Assembly: GCA_030549175.1 (NCBI GenBank)
Contig: JAUKUA010000003.1
Span: 1,302,001 to 1,366,000 of the forward strand
Source: Lasiosphaeris hirsuta
Lineage: Eukaryota > Ascomycota > Sordariomycetes > Sordariales > Lasiosphaeriaceae
DNA: 64,000 nt
Direction of reading: 5' to 3'
Below the pieces are notes generated by a model. It was given only the letters and a program-made list of their open reading frames with translations, made no database searches and was not told the origin of the DNA. The translations under genes and the position numbers were made by a program. Of the stretch, positions 11,301 to 22,166 are shown piece after piece (the first letter of the stretch is position 1; every line of letters starts with the position of its first letter).

Positions 11301-12054
11301 ACCTCCCAGCGAGATCACGCCGCCCGCTGCGGCAGTTCTGGACAAACAGCCTCGGCTTGTTGGTCTCAGCCAGCCGTTCTTCGCAACAACCCCCAATCCC
11401 CGGCCGAACTTGAACAAGGCGGACCAGCTCGCAGCGATTGACCGAGCAATGGCAAACCGATCCTATACCCAGGGTAAGCTCCGAGTCCTGGTGGCTGACG
11501 ACAACTCGACCAACATCGAGGTGGTCAGCAGAATGCTGAAGCTTGAGGACATCTACGACGTTACGATCGCCAAGGATGGGCAAGAGGCATATGACCTCGT
11601 CAAGGTCAACATGGAGAACAACCAGCGATTTGACGTGATTTTCATGGACATCCAGATGCCCAATCTGGACGGCCTACAGTCGACGCGTCTGATCCGGAAG
11701 ATGGGCTACTCGGCGCCGATCGTTGCGCTCACGGCGTTCTCCGAGGAAAGCAATGTCAAGGAGTGCATGGAATCAGGTATGGACGAGTTTCTCAGCAAGC
11801 CGATTCGCCGGCCAGCGCTGAAGCAGGTGCTGAGGAAGTTTGCTACGATCGAGGAGGAGCCTGAGACGGCAAGCATGGGCAAGAAGACGCCTGGGCAGAC
11901 ACCCGCGCAGACGCCCCAGGAGAAGGAGAATGACCCGTTAGCAACGGAGACGATACTGCCGAAGAGCAACGGGAACGGGGCAGCACGTGCTAATGGGGCA
12001 CCGCTGCCGAGTCTAGATTTGGGCTCGTCGGGTTCACCGAATATGGGTGGGTAA
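8386..12054 (+). CDS. sln1: Sln1-type group VI hybrid histidine kinase (osmosensor)
   Basis: Three exons: 8386-10213, 10267-11146 and 11214-12054, giving 1182 aa. Two membrane segments (residues about 8-33 and 405-428) flank a large extracellular sensor region, followed by a HAMP-like linker and a coiled coil. The H-box is [15 protein letters not shown] with phospho-acceptor His574. Then come the N-box ([15 protein letters not shown]), DTGPGI and [10 protein letters not shown] Ser/Pro-rich insert separates the N-box from the G1 box. The C-terminal receiver has [10 protein letters not shown], Asp1048 in IFMDIQMP and the conserved Lys in LSKPI. In yeast, Sln1 passes phosphate through Ypd1 to Ssk1 and controls the Hog1 MAP kinase pathway; the same role is inferred here at the plasma membrane. 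Intron 1 has two in-frame acceptors (10260 and 10266). Intron 2 ends in a run of 14 C before CAG. Confidence 0.93.
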
Positions 12055-12766
12055 TGGCCCCGGTCAAGAGGACGAACAGTAAGGGGGTTGCCACATATCT
12101 GGATTTGTGGAGTGGTTTATATTCCTACCTGCATCCAAAGCATCGCTTGGTTTTTGGGCTATTTCTTTTCTGCTTTCTCATATTGGTTGTTAATGTTGAT
12201 GCTGATGGGGAGGGTTCTCAAAGCATATGGCAAGGCGTATCGGCTCTTCTCGAGATAACAGCGCGGGGTGTTCTGGCGTTTTGCGCGGATAAAAAACTTC
12301 GCGGTTTCCTTTGAGGGTCACATTGCTATAGCACAAGTCTGGTGATGTTTGATTAGGGGTTTCGCTTGGAAAACGTTGCCGTGGGTCTGTTAGGATCTAT
12401 CTTGCTATATTAGGGGGTAGTTAGGGGCATGGCTCAATGGAGATGAGGTCGTGGACCTTGGGTAGAGAGAAAACTGGGGCGACGAGAGTATATATAATTG
12501 TTGTAATTGACATATGCACCAGTCTTTGGATGTTCCCATACGCCTTGTGTTTGTGGACAGGATAGTTGATTCTGCACTTTCATCGGGAACATTGAGTCCC
12601 CATTATTCAGGGGGATTAGAGGGTTCGTCCCGCCTCCCCGCACATGGCTCCGCTGCCAGTGCCGGCCTGGTACTGGCAAAGTGGAGAGGCAGCATGAACG
12701 TCATGCCGCTGCGAAACTACGAATAAGTCATGCCCTGTCTACGCTCACTCCTTCCTGACCTTAGGA
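12055..12766. other. intergenic region between sln1 and the decarboxylase-like gene
   Basis: T-rich 3'-flank-like sequence after the sln1 stop, then a short spacer before 12767. I see no gene, RNA or repeat in it. Confidence 0.55.
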
Positions 12767-13580
12767 ATGCGCTCCAAAGCTCTCCAAACCATCTGCCGCC
12801 CCCTATCCCGCCCAGCGCTCAGCACCATCACCACCCAACAACAGCAACAGCCGCTCCGCCAGCTCACCACCACCTCCCCGCCATCCAAAATGCGCCTCCC
12901 CTACACCCCCAACCCGCCAACCCCCTCCTCCCCCACCGAGGCCGCCGTTGTCGCCCGCATCGCCGCCCGCCGCGCTCCACGACCCCTCCAGCCCCTCGAC
13001 CTGACCCTCCTGCACTCGCCCCCCGTCGCCGACGGCTGGAACGCCTTCCTCGGCGCCATCCGCACGCAGACGACCATCCCAGCCGATCTGCGGGAGCTCG
13101 CCATCAGCCGTGTCGCCGTCGTCAACCGCGCGTGGTACGAGTGGATGCACCACGCGCCGCTGGCGGTGGCGGCGGGCGTGGGCGAGGCCGGGATGGCCGT
13201 CGCCAAGGGGGTGGGCGCGCTGGTCCTGGAGGCCGAGGAGGGGCCGGCGGGGTTGAGCGAGAGGCAGTGGGTTGTGCTGTGTTTTGCGGATGAGATGACG
13301 CGGAATGTCGAGGTGCGGGAGACGACTTTTGAGAGACTGAGGGGGTTGTTTGAGGAGCGCGAGGTTGTCGAGTTGACGGCAACGGTGAGTGTTTGACTTT
13401 CAGGGGCTGGGATGTTTACGGTTTGCTGACAGTGTTGCTCTCAGATTGCGTGCTACAACATGGTCAGCCGCTTCCTGGTTGCGCTTGACGGTCAGTACGT
13501 CCTCACTCTCCCTTGACTTGGGCTAACCACTGTCAATAGTCGGCGAGAAGAACGGCCTCGGGCCGGACGCCGCTCACTGA
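12767..13580 (+). CDS. carboxymuconolactone decarboxylase/AhpD-like protein
   Basis: Three exons inferred: 12767-13384, 13445-13490 and 13540-13580, giving 234 aa. The frames join as ELTATIACYNMVSRFLVALD and then VGEKNGLGPDAAH followed by the stop. The core has DLRELAISRVAVVNRAWYEW followed by a His, the signature helix of the carboxymuconolactone decarboxylase fold, then a second helix pair. The CxxC pair of peroxidatic AhpD is absent, so alkylhydroperoxidase activity is unlikely; substrate unknown. The first 40 residues are Arg/Ser/Thr/Gln-rich with few acidic residues, which could be a mitochondrial presequence; a second ATG (MRLPYTP) near 12890 would remove it. Intron 2 uses the weaker donor GTCAGT. 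The final exon is only 41 nt. Confidence 0.8.
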
Positions 13581-14377
13581 GAGAAGCACGCACGGTTTCG
13601 GTTTACTAGTTCCTGGCGAAAAAGGGATGTATCAATTGATAACCAACCACTATTTGCAAGCCCGAGACCCGCCGCGACTTTTTTCTCAATACGCCAGTCC
13701 CGATATTCAGTTCCCTTGCTCCAACCGCCTGTTCCAACCGCCAATTCCATCCCCCAAAATTCAGCAACCCTCCCGAAGCCTATCCCCAAGATCATCCCCC
13801 GGATATTATTCCCCTGCTCCGATGAATGAAATGACGTATTATATCTAATAAGGTGGGGATAGTAGGTTGCCTCGCATACCCTTTCGCTAATGCTCCTGTT
13901 ACCTTGTGACCCATATGGTCAAAACAGTCTCAGCGAGGGAATTTGAGATAGCCTACCATCCATCCCCAAAAGGGGAGTAGAGAAGCGTGGCTATGTAAAT
14001 GATACCGTGAGGTGAGGTAAGGGGTATAATGAAGTGAGGGGAGGGAGAGGGGGAGGGGGTATCTCAAGTGAAGTGACTATTGCTCCCGTCTGGAGCCAAA
14101 TTCCAAATGCTCAAAACGCCATGTCGCATGTCTTCCTCTTTCCACGCCGCCATGCATGAGCAGCCAAATCAGCAATATGTTCAGCTCATAAATTCATACA
14201 GTATGTGTGTATGTGCGTATGTGTGCCAGTGCGGCGTTGAGATTTTCATGTTCTCGTAAAGCATCCCGTTTTCCAGTCGTAACTGTTCGTGATAGTGGCA
14301 TGTCGAATGCGAAAGCCAAAGTGTTATGTTCAAAGTTAATCATGGCAGAGAATATCTGCAAATCATGCCAGGGCGGA
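13581..14377. other. convergent intergenic region
   Basis: 3' flanks of two converging genes. It contains G/A-rich (about 14010-14060) and short TGTATG-rich stretches. No gene or RNA seen. Confidence 0.55.
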
Positions 14378-15100
14378 TCACGGTGTTTGCGTGAGAGCCA
14401 TCTCGATGCTTGCGTGTCTCTTGTGCAGCAAGGGGCTCTTCTGCAGTTCTTGCACAACGCCTGCCCATCCTCGTCGGTGACTACCCTCAACACTCTCTTG
14501 GTGGCTTTTGGGAGGTGTTGACAACACTCGCAGGGGAGGCCTGGTCTTGATGCTCTCCGTCACGGCCCGATGCATTGCGTGCCGCGGTGGTGTTGAGAAG
14601 GGAGTTACGACCTTATCAGGTTCTTTTGCAATGGCATCTTGCCTCGTGGCAGCCTCGGATGCAATCCCGGCGATAATTCCCATGTGCACGACAAGGAAGC
14701 GCATCCGGAGGAGGTCGATACGCCGGAGCCTTTGCTCTAAGTCGAGCCGCCTGCTCGCCCACAGCACCCGGGCACTTGTGCGCAGACGCGTGTCATCCTC
14801 GCCCACCAACAAAGCATTTAGGTCCTCACGCAGCGCATCACCGTCCCGCTGGATATCGCGGAGCAGTCGGCTGAGCCGGAGTTTGTCCTCGAGGCGCTGG
14901 ACCTTGGCGACGTCCTTGTCGTACGACTCGTTTTCGACAATCGAACTATCGACGGCGTCGAGGAAGGCGCATACCTCACGGGGCGCGGCAAAGAAAGCAG
15001 ACGCGTAGCGACTTGCAGTTTGCGCAAGCACGGCGAGCGAGAGCAGAAGGGCGGTGAGGGAGAGCAACAGGATCCACTGGCGCGAGGAAGAATCGGACAT
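14378..15100 (-). CDS. unknown protein with N-terminal membrane anchor
   Basis: A single-exon frame of 240 codons starting at ATG 15100. Residues about 8-30 (LLLSLTALLLSLAVLAQTAS) form one strong membrane segment or signal anchor. Residues 60-130 are rich in Leu, Arg, Asp and Glu with heptad-like spacing (KVQRLEDKLRLSRLLRDIQ, LDLEQRLRRIDLLRMR), suggesting a coiled coil. A weaker hydrophobic patch (FLVVHMGIIAGIASEA) follows. The last 90 residues are basic, Pro/Ser/Thr-rich and probably disordered. I do not recognise the family. The start lies 840 bases from the divergent bud32 start, so they may share a promoter region. Confidence 0.6.
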   Translation of the reverse strand: MSDSSSRQWILLLSLTALLLSLAVLAQTASRYASAFFAAPREVCAFLDAVDSSIVENESYDKDVAKVQRLEDKLRLSRLLRDIQRDGDALREDLNALLVGEDDTRLRTSARVLWASRRLDLEQRLRRIDLLRMRFLVVHMGIIAGIASEAATRQDAIAKEPDKVVTPFSTPPRHAMHRAVTESIKTRPPLRVLSTPPKSHQESVEGSHRRGWAGVVQELQKSPLLHKRHASIEMALTQTP

Positions 15101-15940
15101 GGTGGATGCTTGCGAAGTGCCGAAATTCCTGCCTTTACATAGCAGACGAGGTTTCAGAATTGGAGAGTGACGATGCCAATCGACGCTCTCTGGACAACTG
15201 TCTAGGAGCGATTATCTAGGGTGAGCGGCGAAAATGATGACGGAATATTGTAATCAGGAGTGCGGCGTGTGGGCAACTCGCCCCCCCGCGGTCGGTTCAG
15301 CGTTGGTGACTTCACCGACTAGTTCCAACCCAAACGTCGTGTGTTGGTCAGGTCACAGGCGTGACTGCCATTGGCCACTTGGCCTACAATGCCCACTCCT
15401 TTCGCGCTTCCCGCCATCTTTTCGCCTTTGGGGGGTCTCGTAAATTTGTGCCTGGCTGCCCTCTCGTCGCCCCTGTTGCCCCTGTTGCCCCTGTCGCTGC
15501 ATGCGCCAGACCGCCAACTCTAGGGCGGGGTTTGATATACCTATTCTCGCATGTTCCATTTGCAGTGGTCATTCAGGTATAGGCGATGGCGTGACGCGAT
15601 GAGATTGTGGTCAGTTCTGATGAGTGTCCATAGAAGCGCATGAGATGGAAAACGAAACGAGGAGACGGAATGGAAAGGGAGGTGCGGGCCGCCCCTAGGT
15701 TTTAAGTTTGCCGTTATGTTGTGCTGCCTGCCGTGCCTCCTCCTGCCATTTGCCTTGGGCGTGCGTGGAAGCAGGAGCGTGGCAGAAATAAGGCGGCAAT
15801 CGCAAAACTCCATCTGCCAAACAAAAAATCCCACCTATTCGTGACTACATCACCTCATGACAACAATAGGCGATCATTGAGCAACATCTTCCCTGCCGCA
15901 TCAACTTAGAATCTCTAAATCCTGCCGCCGACCCGCCAAA
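15101..15940. promoter_or_regulatory. divergent promoter region (unknown gene / bud32)
   Basis: An 840-base spacer between two divergent start codons. It holds pyrimidine-rich segments (15440-15500, with CCTGTTGCC copies) but no gene. Its promoter role is inferred from gene orientation only. Confidence 0.5.
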
Positions 15941-16753
15941 ATGGCCGCTCACGCTGCCCCGGTCGAGTTTGCCCTCCCGCAGGTCCTGACTTACCCCGCG
16001 CCAACCCCGCCAATCCTCGTAGCTCAGGGCGCCGAGGGCCGCCTCTACAAGACAACATATATCACGCCGTCGTTGCCCTGCGCACTGAAATACCGGTCGC
16101 CGAAGCAGTACCGCCACCCGATCCTCGACGCGCGGCTGACCAAAGCGCGCATCCAGGCCGAGGCCAAAGTGCTGGACCGATGCTGCCGCGAGGGTGTTCC
16201 CGTACCGGCCGTGTACGCGCTCGACGCCACCGCCGGCTGGTTGGCGATGGAGTGGGTGGACGGCGTGCCGGTACGCCAGGGCATCAACGTATGGCTTGGC
16301 GACAGGCCTGAGGACGATGCGATCTCCGACGCCGAGGTCGCTGACGAGACGCCCCTAGTTGACTTGATGAAGAGGATTGGCGATGCCGTGGGGGCGTTGC
16401 ACCGAACAGGAGTGATTCATGGAGACTTGACAACAAGCAACATGATGCTTCTGCCATGGGCTGATGGACAGAGTAATGGGGCCTCGAGCGAGGATGGCGA
16501 AAAGAAAAAGGCTGTAGGAGGGGATGTGATCCTCATCGACTTTGGGCTTGCGACACAGAGTGTTACGGACGAGGACCGCGCTGTCGACCTCTACGTACTA
16601 GAGCGGGCATTCGCGAGTACTCACCCGAGAGCGGAGCGGCTGTTTACACATGTGTTGGAAGCCTACAAGCAGACCTTTAAGAAGGCGCCCTCAGTGATAC
16701 GAAAATTGGAAGACGTCAGGATGCGCGGGCGGAAGAAGAGTATGCTAGGATAA
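15941..16753 (+). CDS. bud32: Bud32, atypical kinase/ATPase of the EKC/KEOPS complex
   Basis: A single-exon frame of 270 codons. It has the compact piD261/Bud32 fold: QGAEGRLYKT in place of the usual Gly-rich loop, the ATP-binding Lys in ALKYRSPKQYRHP, the catalytic HGDLTTSN (Asp162), the metal-binding IDFGLA (Asp200) and the Bud32 C-terminal signature RGRKKSMLG. KEOPS makes the N6-threonylcarbamoyl mark (t6A) on tRNAs reading ANN codons, and Bud32 supports the Kae1 subunit. Compared with yeast Bud32 (about 260 aa) there is a short acidic/Ser insert between HGDLTTSN and DFG (about residues 177-193). It converges with the next gene, the stops being 205 bases apart. Confidence 0.95.
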   Translation: MAAHAAPVEFALPQVLTYPAPTPPILVAQGAEGRLYKTTYITPSLPCALKYRSPKQYRHPILDARLTKARIQAEAKVLDRCCREGVPVPAVYALDATAGWLAMEWVDGVPVRQGINVWLGDRPEDDAISDAEVADETPLVDLMKRIGDAVGALHRTGVIHGDLTTSNMMLLPWADGQSNGASSEDGEKKKAVGGDVILIDFGLATQSVTDEDRAVDLYVLERAFASTHPRAERLFTHVLEAYKQTFKKAPSVIRKLEDVRMRGRKKSMLG

Positions 16754-16958
16754 CAGCAAAGCAAACGACAGTAAAATAAAGCAATAGACCGCGATTGCCA
16801 CCGATCATAAACCTTGTGTGTGCTATGTGCATAATAACAACAGTCGGTAATACACATTACGTAAAACGCTCAAGATCTGCCTCCCATAGTTCAAAAACGC
16901 CTGGGTGTACAAACAACCATAACTCCAAGCATGCTGTAGTTGTTGGCCGAGGTAAATC

Positions 16959-17998
16959 TCAAACCTCTGCCAGGCCGGCGCCGGCAAAGTAGCCCTTGTT
17001 CTCGATGACCCCCCTATCTCTCACGACAGCCGTGTACTTGACGACCCATTGCGGCGCAAGGTCGCCCTGCAGCCCATTGCCGCCGGAGTCGGAGTCGGCG
17101 AGGACGCCAGCGCCCCGAGGCCCCTGGCCTAGAAGCTCTCTCAAGGTTCCTCTCGAGAGAATGTCAGTGCAGTCGCTGTGGACTAAAAGATCAATCCCCT
17201 GCTCCTTAGCCAACTTGACCAGCGGCGGAGGGACATTGCAGCAGTTCTTGATGTTGATCTGATTGACAGCAGGCCGGAGCTGCACCCTCTTGAGAAACCT
17301 GGCAAGTTTCTCGCTCCCAAATTCAGCAATCCCCAACCTCTTTACGAGACCTTGGCGATACAGTTCCTCGACGGCGGGCCAAGTCGCAGCCTCCTCTTCG
17401 TCGTCGCCCTGCGTCGCATTCAGCTTATCGGCCTCCCACTCGCAATCGCCGTCAAATGACATGCCGGGGAACGATGCGACGAGGAGGTCGACGCTGGGGA
17501 CGCGCAGTTCTTTCAGGACGAGATCCAATGCCTCTTTTGCATATTGCGCGCGCTTCGACACGGGGGCTGTCGCAAGGAAGAAGAGCTTCGCCGTGATGTC
17601 ATACTGCGCCGGCTCCTCTTGCAGCCCCGCGAGGGACCAGTCGATGCGGGGCACATAGAGCACGCCGCCCTCGTGCGCGGTCCAGGCCGACGCCGAGTAG
17701 TGGAAGCCATTTCCGTTCGCGCTGCCGCTGCCATTGGTGCTGGCAGCGTTATCCGAGTCGCTGCTGCTGGCCGAGTATGCGTCGGCGGCGTAGTCCTGCT
17801 GTGCAGCCAGGAAACTGCTTCGTAGCGAGTGGGTGAGTTCGAGATTGGACCGGTATGCGCCCGACTTGCGGATGATGGAGGGGCCGCCCGACACAATGTT
17901 GCTGCAAACAAATCACGCAATCAGCAGTCGTGCTCAGGCAATGATGTGGTTAGGAGTTAAGCCACAACGCACCCGGTTGACAGTATTAACTTGGTCAT
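16959..17998 (-). CDS. glutamate-cysteine ligase modifier-like protein (aldo-keto reductase fold)
   Basis: Two exons: 17973-17998 (MTKLILSTG) and 16959-17901, joined across an intron at 17902-17972, giving 322 aa. The splice restores STGNIVSGGPSIIRKSGAYR, the usual N-terminus of fungal family members. The barrel contains VDLLVASFPGMSF, GLVKRLGIAEFGSEKL, AVNQINIKNCCN and GIDLLVHSD, and it ends with the GCLM hallmark VVRDRGVIENKGYFAGAG. In animals this subunit has no own activity but lowers feedback inhibition of glutamate-cysteine ligase, the first step of glutathione synthesis; the same role is inferred here. A Ser/Asn/Gly-rich insert (residues about 45-65) and an acidic insert (DDEEEAATW) are probably surface loops. 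Without the small first exon the frame has no ATG at its front. Confidence 0.9.
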
Positions 17999-18952
17999 GG
18001 TTGGTACTCGTTCCGATATATGTCCACAAGGGTGTTTGGCAGTACCAAACCTGGTCTCGAGGGTAGGATGATTTTGAGTTTTGCAAAATTTCAAGGTGCG
18101 AGAGCGAAATCGAGAGTTCGTTGTGGAGTCGAGATGGGTGACGAGATGGGTATTATTAATGATTCATGGCCGAGCCCCGCTGACGAGGTTTATCGCGAGC
18201 TTGGCCTTGTGTAAGTTGGCGGCGAGAGAAAGGGAATACAGAGCAGATGTGAGGCAGGTGTATCGGGGCTACCTGACGCTCTAAATACTCGCTAGACAGA
18301 CCAGACTAGAGATGACGGAGATAGCTGTGCCTCCGTGTCCCCTGTGATCGACCGCCTTCAATCGAGGCTGCGCGGGATGGCACATCCCCTTTCGTCACCT
18401 CAGCGAGGCCAAAACGTGGGGCGCCCCATCCAATCCCACTTGCCGGGGCCAGCAGCACAGAAGGCGGAGCAAGCGAGCAAACGTTGTGAGGCGCCCTCCC
18501 GTTCGGAATCCCGGGTCACTGAGTCCAGGCCCGCATCCGAGAATCCCTCGGTCCGAGGACTCTAGATATATAATGCCCCCTTGCAAACGACTGAACTCGC
18601 AAGTCTAATTGGGAGATATGCTGTGACGTGCTCCAGTTCCGCCCCGGGGCCCTCAGGAGTTTGCGCCGACGAATCCCCACTGCTTCCCGTCAGGGAGTGG
18701 GATGTTTGAATGGACTTGCAAAGTGGGGCGCGATTACCCCGCCGAATCGGCCCTCCAAGGCTGGGGGATCCAAACCTGTGGCTTCTGCGACTTCTGTCCT
18801 CAGGCTGCAACTTTGCTCGGCAAATCTCGTGGCCAACCTTTTCGGCAAGCAACTGTCTTGGTGTTTTCCCCAAATCTCGCAAGACACTCCCAACCTACCC
18901 GCCGTGCTGCCTGACATCCCTCGTCCCTCCCTGCTGAAGGACGGCCGCCATC
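17999..18952. promoter_or_regulatory. divergent promoter region (GCLM-like / aps1)
   Basis: A 950-base spacer between two divergent start codons. No gene seen. Open frames here overlap on both strands and lack domains. A shared promoter is inferred from orientation. Confidence 0.5.
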
Positions 18953-19715
18953 ATGGCCATCAAGTACGCGCAGCATCATTTTCCTCGCTCGGCCGCATCG
19001 ACTGACAGCTTGGCAGTTACATAATACTGCTCTCTCGCCAAGGCAAAGTGGTTCGTTTCGATCGCACGCCTCGTCGCCCCGAATCCCCAGACTAATCGCG
19101 GTGAGCTAGCGCTTGGCGAAATGGTTCACCACCATGTCCCCCAAAGACAAGGCGAAGGTCGTCAAGGATGTCTCGCAGCTCGTCCTGGCCCGACGGACAC
19201 GGATGTGCAACTTCCTCGAGTATAAGGGTGAGCCGGCATTCCCATCCCATTGGCGTCGAGGGGGGCTTCTGTTCCCGACATGGCCGCCCGGCTGACCCAT
19301 CATCTCATATAGATACCAAGATCGTCTATCGCCGATACGCCTCGCTATTCTTCATTGCCGGCTGCTCCTCCGAGGACAACGAACTAATTACCCTCGAAAT
19401 TATCCACCGATACGTTGAACAGATGGACAAGTACTACGGCAATGTCTGCGAGCTCGACATCATCTTCTCTTTCACAAAGGCCTATTACATTCTTGATGAG
19501 CTCCTGCTGGCGGGAGAGCTGCAAGAGAGCAGTAAAAAGAACGTCCTGCGATGCATATCCCAACAAGACTCGCTCGAGGACATGGAGGTGGGTTGCTTGT
19601 CTGCAGCAGATGCTCCCCTACTGTCGCCGACTGTCTCCTTTCCTACTGGGTGCCGATCTCGCTGACACGTCTCTTTTCTCCTCAGGTCGAGGACGAGGTC
19701 ACGAAGATCATGTAG
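18953..19715 (+). CDS. aps1: AP-1 clathrin adaptor sigma subunit
   Basis: Five exons: 18953-18963, 19017-19050, 19110-19227, 19313-19587 and 19686-19715, giving 155 aa, the family's usual length. The protein starts [15 protein letters not shown], then [75 protein letters not shown] and ends EDEVTKIM. This longin-type small chain belongs to the AP-1 tetramer, which recruits clathrin and sorts cargo between trans-Golgi and endosomes; sigma helps bind dileucine signals. Exons 1 and 5 are 11 and 30 nt, and all five exons join in phase. Conservation across eukaryotes makes the identity very secure; AP-1 rather than AP-2 is judged from the [12 protein letters not shown] segment. Confidence 0.95.
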
Positions 19716-21043
19716 AGGAATCGAAGCCCTGTACCATCACTATACTTCTCTTTCATCCCACGCAACGATTTACTCGAACTATGCAGCTGCGACGAGCTAT
19801 GGATCGACAGAGACGATAGCTAATGCATATTTGCGCATACAAAACAGGCTCAGGATACGATTGAGACTGCGCTCAAGGATTCCGGGATACTGTGAAGCGG
19901 CAGCGGCTACCCGATACCCCTAGCGACGATAAGTTAGGCGAATGAGAGCCAGAGAGGCAGACACGCAACATGTCGCACGGGGTTGACAGGGCGAGAACAT
20001 GAAGGCCATACGAAAGAGACGTGGCTGCCGATAGCAAGAGTAACAGGGGGGCGCTAGGCTACATACACCCATCAGGAAGGAGCAAACTCCTTTCGTATTT
20101 AGATATGGGCATTGTAGATTAAGACCTGGGGGTGTCGAGCCAAGACAAGCCTAGATACTACTGACTCTCCGAAATGCGTCCGAGGAGACCAGAAGTGTTG
20201 CAGGCTTGCAGGCTACGATCTACTAATGAAAAGGGATTCAAGAGACTCGAGATGTCCGCAAGGCAAACACATGCATGCAGCGCAGGCCAGCAGTGCCATT
20301 TAATCCATCCAGGTCTATCATCTTATTGTCCAACGTTGACGCCCGTGGCGGTTTGCCGCTATCCCATTCGTTCCACAGGCGGTTCGGGTTGTGGTTCGAC
20401 ACTTCCGTTCGCCCTGAGGGACCTCCTACTGTCGGAGGGGTAGGTTGATCATGTGCGCAGGTGTGCCGGGCCCCCAGACTTACCACTTGCCCTGGCAGGC
20501 CGGCGTATGGTGCACGCAGGCGGCTTGGCTTAGGAAGTCAGACAACACCCGACACAGGGACTCCAGTGCCGGCCACATCTCCTGTCGGACTACCACCATT
20601 CGCTTTGCCCGCATTTATCTCTTTCATCATCGGCCCCATCATTGTTCCCGAATTATCGACATGTCTGCACCTTCCCCGATTGAATGCTAGACGCCCCCCC
20701 CGCGTCTGGCTTTGTTCATTTCTCTGAACTTGACACAGACCGAACCACAACCATCCACCGCTCCATAGCGATTCCGCCTTTCCATTTGGTCACACCTCCA
20801 CCCCCAACAGCCCGTCACTCTGTGGCTATCCTCTGCAGATCATCACCTGCATTGCGATCCACCACTCCACGAGGCAACTTGCGAAGTCGACACAGCCAAG
20901 CGCATTCCGAATCCGCTTGCGAACAGCCCGAATTGCGACATTGAGCCGCCTCGCCGCGACACCGCTACAACGTGAAATCCACTCGCAACCGCGTCCTATT
21001 TCTTCCTCCGAAGACCCATCCGCCGCGGGGTTTCAGTACCAAG
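19716..21043. other. intergenic region between aps1 and maf1
   Basis: No supportable gene. The 350 bases before 21044 are C-rich and resemble a promoter and leader. An imperfect palindromic stretch lies near 20405-20425 (GAGGGACCTCCTACTGTCGG). Confidence 0.55.
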
Positions 21044-22166
21044 ATGAAGGTACGTAAATCAGATACACGCCGGACTCTCGGGCGAGCTAGGGGTGTTGGC
21101 TGACGATACGCCACAGTTCCTTTCGCTGCCGTCGTTTGATACGGTGACAGGCGCACTGAATTTTGACACGCCTGACTGCCACGTAGCTGGCGGTTGCGAC
21201 CTATACACGACCAAGGCTGCGGGCTCGGACAAGAAGCTGTACAAGAACATCCAGCAGGAGCTGGAGTCTCAACATGCTGCGCTTGTCAAATTCGGCGCGT
21301 CGCTCTCACCCCCGCGGCGCGAGTCCATGCTCAACTTGAGCCGCTCGTCGCCGTTTGGCTCTCTTGAAGTGGTTTCGAACCGGCGCACATTTGCGTACTT
21401 GATCGCCACACTCAATGCGTCGCATCCCGACTATGATTTCTCGCAGCTCCTGCGCCCGACAGACTTCAAGCGCGAGCGAATGCTCCGCCGTGTCATGACC
21501 CACATAGACAGCACACTGCACAGCGTGCGTCCGAATTCAAACTACCTCGATATCTCGGTCCAGCGGGGATCACCCGGAAACCCGATAACACCGGCCTGGG
21601 GTCCTCAGATGTGGGCTATGGTCGATAAGGAAATGACGCTCAATGACTGCACTATTTTCTCATACCAGCCTCAGGACGATCCGTTTGACGAGGAAGAGGG
21701 TGCGATCTGGGCGTTGCACTATTTCTTCTTCAACAAGACGCTGAAGCGAGTATGTTACATCTACGTGCGCGGGGTGCCTGTCATGAGCCATAGCCCCCGA
21801 GTCAGCCCCCGGGCTCTTCTGTCCCGTCGGACTGCGCTGTCTAAGGGAAGCGCATCTGCTCTGGACGAAGAAGATGACGAGGGTGCAAGTAAGAGGGCCC
21901 GTTACTGGCTGGGCGACCGGTTTGCAGACCGCGTCACGGCAAGCGACGACGAGATGGAAGCTGACGACGGCCTCATTTGGAACCGCGATGCTGATGGCGA
22001 CATCAGCTGCCAGTACGACGATGACGATGATTCGTATGACGAAGAAGAGTACGACCCTGATGTTGAGCCCGAGAGCGATGACGAGATAACCCACGAGCAG
22101 CGGTATAAGAACCCGGTGCTCGGCATGAGCGAGGACATGGCGTCGAGAATGGACATTGACATCTAG
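21044..22166 (+). CDS. maf1: Maf1, repressor of RNA polymerase III
   Basis: Two exons: 21044-21049 (only ATG AAG) and 21117-22166, giving 351 aa that begin MKFLSLPSFDTVTGALNF. The tiny first exon is needed because the main frame has no suitable ATG. Maf1 boxes are visible: A (FDTVTGALNF..PDCHVAGGCDLYTTK), B (HPDYDFS and RRTFAYLIATLNASHPDYD) and C (WALHYFFFNKTLKRVCYIYV). Maf1 binds the Pol III clamp and shuts off tRNA and 5S transcription under stress or TORC1 inhibition, when dephosphorylated Maf1 enters the nucleus. The linker after box A holds RRESMLNLSRSSP, with Arg/Ser sites of the kind PKA or Sch9 uses in yeast (inference). The C-terminal 70 residues are very acidic (Asp/Glu/Tyr-rich), as in other fungal Maf1. 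Confidence 0.96.
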
